DNA of 64,000 bases from Streptomyces sp. NBC_01707. GTDB taxonomy: Bacteria > Actinomycetota > Actinomycetes > Streptomycetales > Streptomycetaceae. The position numbers were made by a program, and so were the translations under genes. Within the stretch, counting starts at the first letter, position 1. Each line of letters opens with the position of its first letter. Below are positions 9,105-18,442 of the stretch, piece after piece. The stretch spans positions 1,860,001 through 1,924,000 of the forward strand of contig NZ_CP109190.1 in the NCBI RefSeq assembly GCF_041438805.1, given 5' to 3'. Below the pieces are notes generated by a model. The model was given only the letters and a program-made list of their open reading frames with translations. It searched no databases and was not told the origin of the DNA.

Positions 9105-10336
9105 GACAACGGATCGACGTCGGAGCCGTAGCCGGGCCCCGTACGGATCTCGAAATGCAGGTGCGGTCCGGTGACATTGCCCGTGGAGCCTGATCGGGCG
9201 ATGCGCCGGCCGCCGCTGACGTGCTGGCCCTCGCGCACCAGCAGTGCGGACAGGTGCGCGTACTGGCTGTACCTGCCGTCGCTGTGCCGGATGACGATCT
9301 CGTAGCCGTACGCCCCCGCCCAGCCGGCCGAAACGACCGTGCCGGAGGCCACCGCCTTGACCGAGGTGCCGGTGGGGACGGGGAAGTCGACGCCCGTGTG
9401 GTAGCCGCTCGCCCAGGAACCGGCCTGATGGTACGCGGTGCCGACACGCGTCGCCGCCACCGGCGCGACGAGCCCGGAGTCCTTCTCGGCCCGCTCGGTC
9501 TTCTTCGGTTGTGCCTTCCCGACCTGGTGCGGACTCGTCGTCCGGTGACTCGGCTTCGCGGGCTGGTGCGGACGGGTCTTCTGCTTCGGCTCGGACGACC
9601 GGCTCGGCTTCGCGGCGGGCCTGGTTCCGCTCTTCGGGCCGGCCTGCGGGGTGTGGGACACATCCAGGGTGAGCCGCTGCCCCGGGAAGATCAGATCGGG
9701 GTCGTCGCCGACGACCTTACGGTTCGCCGTGTAAAGGCGCTGCCAGCCCCCCTGCACATGCTCGGTCGCCGCGATCCCGGAGAGGGAGTCGCCGCGCGCG
9801 ACGGTGTACGAGTCGCGCGTGCCGGGCACCGTGGTCGGAGTGGCCGGCGCGGACGTCTTCTTCGGGTCGGTCTTCTTGGGCGCGGAGGTGGTTGCCGACG
9901 AGGCCTCGACGCGACCACCGGCCCGTTCCGACTGCGGGATGATCTCGGGGGCGCCGCCGCCCCGCTGCAGCCCCGCCCCCACGGAGCAGGTCGGCCAGGC
10001 ACCCGGCCCCTGTGCCTCCAGCACCTTCTCCGCGACGGTTATCTGCTGTTCCCTGGTGGCCAGATCGGCGCGTGGGGCATAGACCGTGCCGCCGTATGCC
10101 GCCCAGGTCGACCGGGTGAACTGCAGCCCGCCGAAGTAGCCGTTGCCCGAGTTGATGTGCCAGTTGCTGGTCGACTCGCAGGCGGCGACCTTGTCCCAGA
10201 CATCGGTCGATGCGGCACCCGCCGAGGCGGCGGTGACGAGGGGGAGCGCGATGCCCGCGCCGCCCACCGTGACCGTGAGCGAGGCGCGGTTGATGCGGCT
10301 CGGCTGGTATCTGCGGTGTCGTCCGTTCGCGGCCAT
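9074..10336 (-). CDS. Secreted Rpf-like transglycosylase - LysM - M23 endopeptidase
   Basis: 420 aa from ATG 10336 behind GGGGAG. After a signal peptide (to about ASAGAAS) comes an Rpf/transglycosylase-like domain ([38 protein letters not shown]; catalytic Glu in ACES). A LysM domain follows ([13 protein letters not shown]...[10 protein letters not shown]), then a Lys/Pro-rich linker. A C-terminal M23 zinc endopeptidase ends the protein ([25 protein letters not shown]). It should bind peptidoglycan and carry both a glycan-cleaving and a peptide-cleaving activity, suited to spore germination or cell-wall remodelling. No cyclic-di-AMP riboswitch of the kind known before rpfA was recognised in the short leader. 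Confidence 0.93.
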   Translation of the reverse strand: MAANGRHRRYQPSRINRASLTVTVGGAGIALPLVTAASAGAASTDVWDKVAACESTSNWHINSGNGYFGGLQFTRSTWAAYGGTVYAPRADLATREQQITVAEKVLEAQGPGAWPTCSVGAGLQRGGGAPEIIPQSERAGGRVEASSATTSAPKKTDPKKTSAPATPTTVPGTRDSYTVARGDSLSGIAATEHVQGGWQRLYTANRKVVGDDPDLIFPGQRLTLDVSHTPQAGPKSGTRPAAKPSRSSEPKQKTRPHQPAKPSHRTTSPHQVGKAQPKKTERAEKDSGLVAPVAATRVGTAYHQAGSWASGYHTGVDFPVPTGTSVKAVASGTVVSAGWAGAYGYEIVIRHSDGRYSQYAHLSALLVREGQHVSGGRRIARSGSTGNVTGPHLHFEIRTGPGYGSDVDPLSYLRAGGVNV

Positions 10337-10462
10337 GACTTGGCTCCCCCACTGGCTGTAGGACACGTCGCAAGCGGTCAACTTATGGGCAGACAACGGG
10401 TGATGACAAGGCAGTGGCCGAGACCTGCCGGTCATGGGCGGGACGGGGAGTGTCGGCGGACC

Positions 10463-11836
10463 TCATGGTGCCGGGGTACGACGGCGGCCGCGCACGGCGT
10501 CGGCTGCCGTGAGGAGCCGGGCCGCGGGCACGCTCGGTGGCGCGTCCCCCGTACTGCGGTGGCCGCCCCGTGCCAGGAATTCGGCCAGCGGGAGCGTGGC
10601 CGCGCCGAGGGTGACCGCGTCCGGGCCCAGCCGGCCCATCTCGATCGTGGTGCGGGCCGCCGGGCGCCGGAGCGCGTACTCCTGCGCGTACCGGCGGATG
10701 TCCTGAATCAGATGCGGTCCGATCAGCAACCCCGCCCAGCCGCCCAGCAGGATGCGTTCGGGCAGGAACAGGTTGACGAGGTCGGCCAGGGCCGCGCCCA
10801 GGCATTCGGCGGTCTCGTCGAGGATGGAGAGCGCGACCGGGTCGGGATCCGGGCCGTCGGCATCGGGGTACGCGGCGGCCAGGAGCGCCGCCAGCGCGGT
10901 TTCGTCGTCGGCGTAGCGGGCCGGCGGGCCGCCCGCCTCGTGCCAGCGTTCGCGCATGGCCTGCGCACCCGCGTACGCCTCCAGGCAGCCGATGGACCCG
11001 CAGCGGCAGCGACGGCCGCGAAGCTGCACCGTCGTGTGGCCCCATTCCAGCGCCATGCTGCTGCGGTGCTCGTCGAGGACGCCGCCGCGGTGGACGCAGG
11101 CACTGACACCCGATCCGAACAGGGCGATCACGGCGGCCTCCGCGCCTCGTCCGCCGCCGAACCACATCTCGGCCTGCCCCAGCGTCCTCGCGCCGTTGTC
11201 GATGAACAGCGGAACGTCGAGCGGAACGTCGACCGCGTCGCGCAGCAGCCGTTCGAAGGGGACATCGCGCCAGCCGATCGTCTGACCGTGCACGACGGCG
11301 CCGACTTCGCCCGGTGCGCGAGGAGCCTCACCAACGGTCCTCTCCCGGCTGCCCCGTTCGACGATGCCCGGCACCCCGACACCGATGCCGAGCAGCCGTC
11401 GCGCATCCGCATCCGGTCCCGCTTCCCGCAGCACGTCCGTCACGCCGCTGCCGACAAGGGCGACGATGCGCTCGACGTCGTAGCCGTCCTGGGCCAGCGG
11501 CCGTTCCGTGCGGGCGAGTTCGGTCAGCGACAGGTCGAAGAGCTCGACACGGACCCGGGTCTCGCCGATGTCGACGCCGATGAGAAGTCCCCCGCCGGGC
11601 GCCACGCGCAGCAGCGTGCGCGGGCGGCCACCGTCGGAGCCGACGATGCCGGCCTCCTCGAGGAGTCCCTCAGCGGCAAGCTCCGCGACGACGTTGCTGA
11701 TCGATCCTGAGCTCAGCCCGGTGGCGGGAACGAGCTCCTGTCGGCTCAACGGCCCGTCGAAATAGAGCCGTTGCAGGACCCTCGCCCGGTTGCCCCGCCG
11801 CAGGTCGCGCACGGTCCGTCTGGCGCGCTCGGCCAT
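10463..11836 (-). CDS. ROK family transcriptional regulator
   Basis: 457 aa from ATG 11836 (MAERARRTVRDLRRGN), preceded by AAGGGAAGGG. An N-terminal winged helix-turn-helix (VLQRLYFDGPLSRQELVPATGLSSGSIS) precedes a ROK domain with a phosphate-binding loop (GVDIGETRVR) and EWGH. The zinc motif CRCGSIGCLE is complete. Such proteins are NagC/XylR-like repressors that sense sugars or sugar phosphates. It could act on sugar genes, but the shared operator near the GH92, GH2 and GxGYxYP genes is LacI-like, so it is not clearly their regulator. It sits 126 nt upstream of the Rpf gene on the same strand. Confidence 0.93.
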   Translation of the reverse strand: MAERARRTVRDLRRGNRARVLQRLYFDGPLSRQELVPATGLSSGSISNVVAELAAEGLLEEAGIVGSDGGRPRTLLRVAPGGGLLIGVDIGETRVRVELFDLSLTELARTERPLAQDGYDVERIVALVGSGVTDVLREAGPDADARRLLGIGVGVPGIVERGSRERTVGEAPRAPGEVGAVVHGQTIGWRDVPFERLLRDAVDVPLDVPLFIDNGARTLGQAEMWFGGGRGAEAAVIALFGSGVSACVHRGGVLDEHRSSMALEWGHTTVQLRGRRCRCGSIGCLEAYAGAQAMRERWHEAGGPPARYADDETALAALLAAAYPDADGPDPDPVALSILDETAECLGAALADLVNLFLPERILLGGWAGLLIGPHLIQDIRRYAQEYALRRPAARTTIEMGRLGPDAVTLGAATLPLAEFLARGGHRSTGDAPPSVPAARLLTAADAVRGRRRTPAP

Positions 11837-11997
11837 GTTTCCCTTCCCTTCACGGTATCGAACCCGTCCACCGCGCTCGGAACGGGCGCGGCCGCCCCGC
11901 TCAGCCGATCCCACGCAGTACGGGCCCGGCGTCGCTCACCTTGCGGTGGAGGATCGCCCCGGGCACTTCCGGACGGCCGGTGCGGGTCGCGATCCGC

Positions 11998-12597
11998 TCA
12001 TCCGTCGTTCCGCCCTTCCCCGCTCCGCTGTGCGGACGGCCAACGCTCCAGCACGACGTGCAGCGCCTCGACACACTGCTGCCAGGACGCCTGCACGTCG
12101 CGAGGGGCACCGAAACCGCCGTTTGCCTCCAGAGCGCTGTAACCGTGGAAGGTGCTGCGCAGCAGCCGTACGGCGTCCGTGAAATCGGGTTCGGTCAGGT
12201 CGTAGGCGCGCAGCATCGCGTAGATGATCTCGATGGTGCGGTGGTACGCGGTGGACTCGGCGACGACGGCGGGATCGAGCCGGATCTGGGTCGCCGCGTA
12301 CCGGCCCGGCCGTTCCAGCGCAAAGGCGCGGTAGGCGTCGGCGAACGCGACGAGTGCGTCCTTCCCGGCCCGTCCGGCGACGGCCCTGCCGAGTCGGTCG
12401 GCGAACTCCCCCGCGGCCAGCAGCGCGACCCTGGTGCGCAGGTCCTGCACGCTCCTGACATGGGAGTACAGGCTGGCGTCCTTCACTCCGAAGCCGCGCG
12501 CCAGCGCGGACACGGTGACCTTGTCGAGACCGATGGAGTCCGCCAGATCGGCCGCCGCCTCCACGACACGATCGGTCGTCAGACCAGCGCGAACCAT
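11998..12597 (-). CDS. TetR family regulator with TetR-C-33/WHG-type C-terminus
   Basis: 199 aa from ATG 12597 with GGAGGT 6 nt upstream. The N-terminal HTH reads VVEAAADLADSIGLDKVTVSALARGFGVKDASLYSHVRS. The C-terminal part (YRAFALERPGRYAAT, FHGYSALEANGGFG) matches the WHG/TetR_C_33 group. A nearly perfect 12-6-12 inverted repeat lies directly upstream, which indicates autoregulation. No obvious target gene is divergent from it; the next gene upstream is signal peptidase I on the same strand. Confidence 0.92.
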   Translation of the reverse strand: MVRAGLTTDRVVEAAADLADSIGLDKVTVSALARGFGVKDASLYSHVRSVQDLRTRVALLAAGEFADRLGRAVAGRAGKDALVAFADAYRAFALERPGRYAATQIRLDPAVVAESTAYHRTIEIIYAMLRAYDLTEPDFTDAVRLLRSTFHGYSALEANGGFGAPRDVQASWQQCVEALHVVLERWPSAQRSGEGRNDG

Positions 12598-12617
12598 CCG
12601 CCACCTCCACGGGAGCT

Positions 12618-12647
12618 AGGGGCCCTAGGCTACTACCTAGGACCCCT
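12618..12647. promoter_or_regulatory. TetR autoregulatory operator
   Basis: The arms AGGGGCCCTAGG (12618-12629) and CCTAGGACCCCT (12636-12647) pair at 11 of 12 positions around a 6-nt spacer. They lie 20 nt upstream of the TetR start codon. The size and position fit a TetR dimer-pair site. Confidence 0.7.
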
Positions 12648-12689
12648 GGTCGAATCGGGTCGTACACGGACCGCGACGGTCACCGGCCT

Positions 12690-13415
12690 CTACTGTTCGA
12701 AGGTGTCGGGGACGGACAGCCAGTCCCATCGGTCGACCGGCCAGACGACGGTGAAAGCACGTCCGACCACGTCGTCGACGGGGACCGCACCGCCACCCGG
12801 CTGATCCCGGTGGTAGCGCGAGTCCGCCGATGCCTGACGGTGGTCGCCCATCACCCAGATGTGTCCCTGCGGAACAATGATCCTGAATTCGGCATCCGAG
12901 CTGCAGGGGGTGTTACCGGGGAACACATAGGGCTCGTCGAGGGCCCGGCCGTTCACCTTGACCGGGCCGGTGCCCTCGCACTCGACGGTGTCTCCGCCCA
13001 CCCCGATCACGCGCTTGATCAGGTCCTTCTCGTCGGCCGACGGCATCAGGCCGATGAAGGACAGCACTTCCTGCACCGGGTTGGCCTGCGAAGTCGGGTC
13101 GGACGGCAGCCAGTTGCCCGGGTCGTGGAAGACCACGACCTCCCCACGCTCCGGCTGCGCACCGAACCAGGGCGTGAGCTTGTCGACCAGCACACGGTCC
13201 CCGCGCTGCAGCGTGTTCTGCATGGAGTCCGAGGGGATCGAGAAGGCCTGGGCCAGGAACGTCTTGATGAGCAGCGCCAGCACCAGCGCAACGCCGATGA
13301 GCAGGGGCAGCTCCACCCAGAAGGACTGTCGTTCATTCTTCCGGGAGCGCTGCTCGGCAGGGGGATCGCCCTCCGCGTCACTCGAATTGCGCGCTCCGAC
13401 CTCTGCTTCTGTCAC
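12690..13415 (-). CDS. lepB: Signal peptidase I
   Basis: 241 aa from GTG 13415 (VTEAEVGARNSSD) behind GGGGGCGGC. A hydrophilic N-terminus leads to one membrane helix (ELPLLIGVALVLALLIKTFLA). The catalytic domain follows, with Ser in PSDSMQNTL and general-base Lys in LIKRVIGVGGDTVE, plus the conserved GDHRQASADSRYH. It cleaves signal peptides of exported proteins on the outer face of the membrane. Streptomycetes usually have several copies. This one is outside the usual rplS-linked cluster and is followed by the TetR gene on the same strand. Confidence 0.95.
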   Translation of the reverse strand: MTEAEVGARNSSDAEGDPPAEQRSRKNERQSFWVELPLLIGVALVLALLIKTFLAQAFSIPSDSMQNTLQRGDRVLVDKLTPWFGAQPERGEVVVFHDPGNWLPSDPTSQANPVQEVLSFIGLMPSADEKDLIKRVIGVGGDTVECEGTGPVKVNGRALDEPYVFPGNTPCSSDAEFRIIVPQGHIWVMGDHRQASADSRYHRDQPGGGAVPVDDVVGRAFTVVWPVDRWDWLSVPDTFEQ

Positions 13416-13811
13416 GCCGCCCCCGCTTCGTCGCGGCACGCCTCGGACGGCTGCCGCACGCCCCGTCCGCAACCCTTGTGAGGTCGAGACCAGTTGTCAG
13501 TGCTTCACGACCACTCTATGGGCAATGCGCTTCAGGTTTTAGCCGTCCCCACCAGGCGTACTGTGCTGCGGATCTTCCCTGCCGGCGCCTCCGGCACCGG
13601 GCCGACCACCGCACGCGCCGACGGACGTCCGGCGAGGGAGCCCTCGGCGTTCCCGACGGCCGCTGCGGGCGCCTCGCCGCCCCCGCGAACGGATGGCGGC
13701 ACCGGCCTCGGCGGTTTCCTGCCACTCGGTGATCCAGAAGTCGTCGGGCAGCGGAATGTACGGCACGCGGGCACGGTGGAAGAGTCGGACATCGAAACAT
13801 GTGGAGGCGCC
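13416..13811. other. Non-coding divergent region
   Basis: About 395 bp between divergent lepB and the SDR/DUF2867 gene. It must hold both promoters and the GGAGG before 13812. No separate gene was recognised; the open frame that continues upstream of 13812 lacks family similarity. Confidence 0.5.
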
Positions 13812-15341
13812 ATGAACCACGAAGACGGCGCACCGGCACTGCGCTGCCTGGTGACCGGTGCGACGGGCTACATCGGGGGACGGCTGGTCCCCGAACTGCT
13901 CGATGCCGGGTACAGCGTGCGCTGTCTCGCACGTACGCCCCAGAAACTGCGGGACCACCCCTGGGCCGGCCGGGCCGAGGTCGTCCGCGGTGATGTCATG
14001 GACCCGGAGTCGCTGGGGCCGGCCATGCGGGGTGTGGACGTCGCCTACTACCTGGTGCACGCGCTCGGCAGCGGATCGGATTTCGAGGCCACGGACCGGA
14101 AGGCGGCCAGGACATTCGGCGAGCAGGCACGCGCCGCAGGTGTGTCGCGCATCGTCTACCTGGGCGGACTCACACCCGCCGGTGTCCCCGAGCACGAGCT
14201 GTCGCCGCATCTGCGCTCGCGTGCCGAGGTCGGCAGGATCCTGCTGGAGTCGGGCGTGCCGACCACGGCGCTGCGCGCGGCCGTGATCATCGGCTCCGGT
14301 TCGGCCTCCTTCGAGATGCTGCGATACCTCACCGAACGTCTACCGGTCATGGTCACGCCGAGCTGGGTGTCGACCAGGATCCAGCCCATCGCCGTCCGTG
14401 ACGTACTGCGGTACCTCGTGGGCAGTGCAACCATGCCTGCCGAGGTGAGTCGCACCTTCGACATCGGCGGCCCGGACGTCGTCACGTACCGGGAGATGAT
14501 GCAGGACTACGCGGCCGTCGCCCGCCTGCCGCACCGGCTGATCCTGCCCGTCCCGATGCTGACGCCCCGGCTGTCGAGCCACTGGATCGGGCTGGTCACA
14601 CCCGTCCCCGCCGGCATTGCACGCCCGCTCGCCGAATCGCTGAAGTACGAGGTCGTGTGCCGCGAGCACGACATCACGCGGTACGTCCCTGACGGGCCGG
14701 GGCAGCCGTTCACCTTCCGGAGAGCGCTCGCGCTCGCGCTGCAGCGCGTGCGCGAGGCGAACGTGACGACCCGATGGTCGTCGGCCTCGGTCCACGGTGC
14801 ACCGAGCGACCCCTTGCCCACGGACCCCGGGTGGGCAGGCGGCAGTCTCTACACCGACGAGCGGGAACTCGACATCGACGCCGCCCCGGAGGCCCTGTGG
14901 CGGGTCATCGAGAGCATCGGGGGTGACAACGGCTGGTACTCCTTCCCCCTGGCATGGGCCGTCCGCGGCTGGCTCGACCGTGCGATCGGCGGTGTCGGAC
15001 TGAACCGAGGCCGCCGGGACGCCACCCGGCTCAGGGTGGGCGACTCGCTGGACTTCTGGCGGGTCGAGGAGATCGTGCCGGGCCGTCTGCTTCGGCTGCG
15101 CGCGGAGATGCGGCTGCCCGGCCTGGCCTGGCTGGAGCTGTACGCCGAGCGGAACGGGACCGGTGGCGCGCACTACCGGCAGCGCGCGCTGTTCCATCCC
15201 CGAGGGCTTCTGGGCCATGCCTATTGGTGGAGTGTCGCCCCCTTCCACGCCGTCGTCTTCGGAGGGATGGCCCGCAACATCGCCCGCGCCACCCAGCTGC
15301 CCACCCGGTCGGAGCAGATGAAGGCAGCCTCCGCCCTCTGA
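13812..15341 (+). CDS. NAD(P)-binding NmrA-like/DUF2867 protein
   Basis: 509 aa from ATG 13812 with GGAGG 5 nt upstream. The N-terminal half is an atypical SDR (CLVTGATGYIGGRLVPELLDAG, with VAYYLVHALG and IVYLGGLTP). The C-terminal third is DUF2867-like, an SRPBCC-type ligand-binding fold (ELDIDAAPEALWRVIESIGG, ending in WWSVAPFHAVVFGGMARNI). The pairing is conserved in actinobacteria but has no settled reaction. It is probably a redox enzyme or sensor acting on a lipophilic ligand. Ten near-perfect copies of a 7-bp repeat begin right after its stop codon. Confidence 0.87.
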   Translation: MNHEDGAPALRCLVTGATGYIGGRLVPELLDAGYSVRCLARTPQKLRDHPWAGRAEVVRGDVMDPESLGPAMRGVDVAYYLVHALGSGSDFEATDRKAARTFGEQARAAGVSRIVYLGGLTPAGVPEHELSPHLRSRAEVGRILLESGVPTTALRAAVIIGSGSASFEMLRYLTERLPVMVTPSWVSTRIQPIAVRDVLRYLVGSATMPAEVSRTFDIGGPDVVTYREMMQDYAAVARLPHRLILPVPMLTPRLSSHWIGLVTPVPAGIARPLAESLKYEVVCREHDITRYVPDGPGQPFTFRRALALALQRVREANVTTRWSSASVHGAPSDPLPTDPGWAGGSLYTDERELDIDAAPEALWRVIESIGGDNGWYSFPLAWAVRGWLDRAIGGVGLNRGRRDATRLRVGDSLDFWRVEEIVPGRLLRLRAEMRLPGLAWLELYAERNGTGGAHYRQRALFHPRGLLGHAYWWSVAPFHAVVFGGMARNIARATQLPTRSEQMKAASAL

Positions 15342-15410
15342 CACGCGGCACGCGGCACGCGGCACGCGGCACGCGGCACGCGGCACGCGGCACGCGGCAC
15401 GCGGCACGCG
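15342..15410. repeat. Tandem repeat, CACGCGG x 9.9
   Basis: An uninterrupted run of the 7-bp unit CACGCGG covers 69 bp and starts on the base after the TGA of the preceding gene. It is not a CRISPR and has no spacers. Perfect short repeats like this change length by polymerase slippage. Confidence 0.95.
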
Positions 15411-15688
15411 AGCGTGGCACCGAGGCGGCCGCACACGCCTCGGCCCACGTCCGACGACGCAACCGTCGGCCGCCCCGACCGGGCGCCTCAGGAGCCCGAT
15501 CCCGGACGCCCCGCCGGCCCTTCGCCGGAGCTCGCGTTCCGCCCCGGTCCGGCCGCCTCCCCGCTCGACCGTACGGACGGTTCGCCGCGGCGGCGTGACC
15601 GTTGCGCGGCGACTTGAACAGGCCGTCCCCGCGCCCCGTATCCATACTGGTCATCCCGGCATCCTCGACAGATTGCAGGAGCACACAG

Positions 15689-17131
15689 ATGAGCGGCACT
15701 GCGCAGATCGGCGTCACTGGACTTGCGGTGATGGGCCGCAATCTCGCCCGGAACTTCGCACGTAACGGCTTCACCGTCGCGGTGCACAACCGTACGACCG
15801 CGAAGACCGATGCCCTGGTCAAGGAGTTCGGCGACGAGGGCACGTTCGTCGCCGCACGCACGCCCGAGGAGTTCGTGGCGGCGCTGGAACGCCCGCGCAG
15901 GCTGATCATCATGGTGAAGGCCGGCGATCCGACGGACGCGGTGATCGAGGAGTTCGCGCCGCTCCTCGACGAGGGCGACGTCATCATCGACGGTGGCAAC
16001 GCCCATTTCGAGGACACCCGCCGCCGCGAGAAGGCTCTGCGCGAGCGCGGCATCCATTTCGTCGGTGTCGGCATCTCGGGCGGCGAGGAGGGCGCACTGA
16101 ACGGGCCGAGCATCATGCCCGGCGGTTCCACCCGCTCGTACGAATCACTGGGACCGCTGCTGGAGAAGATCGCCGCGAAGGCGAAGGACGGCACCCCGTG
16201 CACCACACACATCGGCCCCGACGGTGCCGGGCACTACGTGAAGATGGTCCACAACGGCATCGAGTACGCGGACATGCAGCTGATCGCGGAAGCGTACGAC
16301 CTGCTGCGGAGGGTGGCCGGCTACTCCCCCGCGAAGATCGCCGAGACGTTCCGCAGCTGGAACACCGGCCGGCTCGACTCGTATCTGATCGAGATCACGG
16401 CCGAAGTCCTCTCCCACACGGATCCGGAGACGGGTAAGCCGTTCGTCGACATCGTGCAGGACCGGGCCGAGCAGAAGGGCACGGGCCGCTGGACCGTGCA
16501 GATCGCACTCGATCTGGGCGTGCCGGTCTCCGGCATCGCGGAGGCCGTCTTCGCCCGTTCGCTGTCGGGCCACGCGGATCTACGGGAGGCCGCGCGGGAG
16601 CTGCCGGGCCCCTCGGCCACTCCACTGGCCGGAGCCGAGGCCGCAGAGTTCGCCGACCGGGTGGAGCAGGCGCTGTACGCCTCCAAGATCGTCTCGTACA
16701 CGCAGGGTTTCCATCAGATCCGCGCGGGCAGCGAGACGTACGACTGGAAGATCGATCTCGGTGCGGTGGCGGCGATCTGGCGGGCCGGCTGCATCATCCG
16801 GGCCGCATTCCTGGACCGGATCCGGGCGGCGTACGACGCCCGGCCGGAGCTGGTGAGCCTCCTCTCCGACCAGCAGTTCGCCGCGGAGATCGGTGCGGCG
16901 CAGGACGACTGGCGGTCCGTGGTCGCCGAGGCGGTGCGCCAGGGAGTGCCGACCCCCGGGTTCGCCGCCGCGCTCTCGTACTACGACGGTCTGCGCGCCG
17001 ACCGGCTCCCCGCGGCGCTCACGCAGGGGCAGCGGGACTTCTTCGGGGCACACACCTACCGGCGTACGGACCGCACGGGTTCCTTCCACACCCTCTGGGG
17101 CGGCGACCGGTCGGAGACCGCCACCGACTGA
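15689..17131 (+). CDS. gnd: 6-phosphogluconate dehydrogenase (NADP+, decarboxylating)
   Basis: 480 aa from ATG 15689 with GCAGGAG upstream. The Rossmann motif GVTGLAVMGRNLARN carries an NADP-type NRT turn (VHNRTTAKTD). The substrate motifs GISGGEEGA and IGPDGAGHYVKMVHNGIEY include the catalytic Lys in HYVKMVHN. The C-terminal tail (RDFFGAHTYRRTD...FHTLWGG) is complete. It converts 6-phosphogluconate to ribulose 5-phosphate, CO2 and NADPH in the oxidative pentose phosphate pathway. The length fits the dimeric long form. It stands alone, with no zwf beside it. Confidence 0.97.
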   Translation: MSGTAQIGVTGLAVMGRNLARNFARNGFTVAVHNRTTAKTDALVKEFGDEGTFVAARTPEEFVAALERPRRLIIMVKAGDPTDAVIEEFAPLLDEGDVIIDGGNAHFEDTRRREKALRERGIHFVGVGISGGEEGALNGPSIMPGGSTRSYESLGPLLEKIAAKAKDGTPCTTHIGPDGAGHYVKMVHNGIEYADMQLIAEAYDLLRRVAGYSPAKIAETFRSWNTGRLDSYLIEITAEVLSHTDPETGKPFVDIVQDRAEQKGTGRWTVQIALDLGVPVSGIAEAVFARSLSGHADLREAARELPGPSATPLAGAEAAEFADRVEQALYASKIVSYTQGFHQIRAGSETYDWKIDLGAVAAIWRAGCIIRAAFLDRIRAAYDARPELVSLLSDQQFAAEIGAAQDDWRSVVAEAVRQGVPTPGFAAALSYYDGLRADRLPAALTQGQRDFFGAHTYRRTDRTGSFHTLWGGDRSETATD

Positions 17132-17371
17132 CGGCCCTCGGGCAGCCGTTCGTCCGCCCGGTTCACCCGGGGTGCGGCGGGACCGCGCGTATGCGTAAGT
17201 AGCAGCGGGTCCCGCCGCCGTCCCGCACTCCCGCGACGGCTGCACCCCGTGGAAACCACCCACCGACACCAGCCACCCGCGCCCCGGCTGCATCCACCCC
17301 GTACCCGGGTGCCGGCGGCACCGCACCGACGCCACGACCGCGCTGTCGCCCCCACTCCTCGGAGCCGCCGC

Positions 17372-18442
17372 ATGCCCGCCGCCGTCCCGGAACCGGCCGC
17401 CGCCCAGCCCATCCTCACGCCGCTGTCCACCGCCGCCCTGATCCTGGTCGTCACGATCGAGCCCGGTGGTGAGGCCGCCGTACGCGACGTACTGCCGGAC
17501 CTCGGGGCGTTCGCCCGGTCCATCGACTTCCGTTTCCCGGGCATCGGTCTGGCCTGCGTGACCGGGTTCGGCTCGGATGCCTGGGACCGGCTGTTCGCGG
17601 GGCCGAGGCCGGCCGGACTCCATCCGTTCCAGGAGCTGCACGGCGCCCGCCACCACGCGCCCACCACCCCCGGCGACCTGCTGCTCCACATCCGGGGCGA
17701 GCGGATGGACGTGTGCTACGAGTGGGCCGCCCGACTGCTCGGCAGACTCGGTGGGGCGGTGAAGGTCGTCGACGAGACCCAGGGGTTCCGCTATCTCGAC
17801 CACCGGGATCTGCTCGGCTTCGTCGACGGGACGGAGAACCCCGTGGGTGCCGATGCGCGGGCTGCGGCCCTCGTGGGCTCAGCCGACCCTGACTTCGCCG
17901 GCGGCAGCTATGTCATCGTGCAGAAGTATCTCCATGACCTGGCCGGCTGGAACGCGCTGAGCACGGAGGAGCAGGAGCGGGTCATCGGCCGCAGCAAGGC
18001 CGACGACGTCGAGATGTCCGATGCCGTCAAGCCGGCCAACTCCCATGTCGCACTGAACACCCTCACCGCGCCTGACGGTTCGGAGCGGGAGATCCTGCGC
18101 GCCAACATGCCGTTCGGCAGCTTCGAGCAGGGCGAGTTCGGCACGTACTTCATCGGTTACGCCGCCGACCCGGACGTGACCGAGCAGATGCTCCGCAACA
18201 TGTTCCTCGGCAGTCCGCCCGGTACGTACGACCGCATTCTCGACTTCTCGACCGCGGTCACCGGCACGCTCTTCTACGCCCCCTGCGCCGACTTCTTCGA
18301 CGCCCCGCCGCCGTCTCCCGTCCCGTCCGGGACCGAGTCCCTGCCGCAGCCGGCGTCCGCGCTGGTCGCCCAGGCCCCGGTCCCGACGGGTGCGGGCGAC
18401 GGCTCGCTGCACATCGGCAGCCTGCAAGAAAGCGCCCAGTGA
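17372..18442 (+). CDS. DyP-type heme peroxidase, encapsulin cargo
   Basis: 356 aa from ATG 17372 with GGAG 7 nt upstream. Features are GFVDGTENP (the GxxDG catalytic loop), the heme-ligand region PANSHVALN, and REILRANMPFG. The Ala/Pro-rich C-terminal tail ends in DGSLHIGSLQ plus four residues, a close match to the known cargo-loading peptide (GSLxIGSL) that docks peroxidases inside encapsulin shells. DyP enzymes oxidise dyes, phenolics and other substrates with H2O2. The stop codon overlaps the encapsulin start (TGATG), which couples cargo and shell production. Confidence 0.96.
   Translation: MPAAVPEPAAAQPILTPLSTAALILVVTIEPGGEAAVRDVLPDLGAFARSIDFRFPGIGLACVTGFGSDAWDRLFAGPRPAGLHPFQELHGARHHAPTTPGDLLLHIRGERMDVCYEWAARLLGRLGGAVKVVDETQGFRYLDHRDLLGFVDGTENPVGADARAAALVGSADPDFAGGSYVIVQKYLHDLAGWNALSTEEQERVIGRSKADDVEMSDAVKPANSHVALNTLTAPDGSEREILRANMPFGSFEQGEFGTYFIGYAADPDVTEQMLRNMFLGSPPGTYDRILDFSTAVTGTLFYAPCADFFDAPPPSPVPSGTESLPQPASALVAQAPVPTGAGDGSLHIGSLQESAQ

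Noticed and set aside
10337..10462. Cyclic-di-AMP (ydaO) riboswitch before the Rpf gene
   Set aside because: Known before rpfA in streptomycetes, but this 126-nt gap lacks the conserved core as far as I can see and is short for the fold.
10463..11836. ROK regulator as repressor of the GH92/GH2/GxGYxYP set
   Set aside because: The shared operator has the central CG palindrome of LacI-family sites, and no such site lies near the ROK gene itself.
15342..15410. CRISPR array
   Set aside because: The repeat unit is 7 bp with no spacers and no cas genes; a simple tandem repeat.
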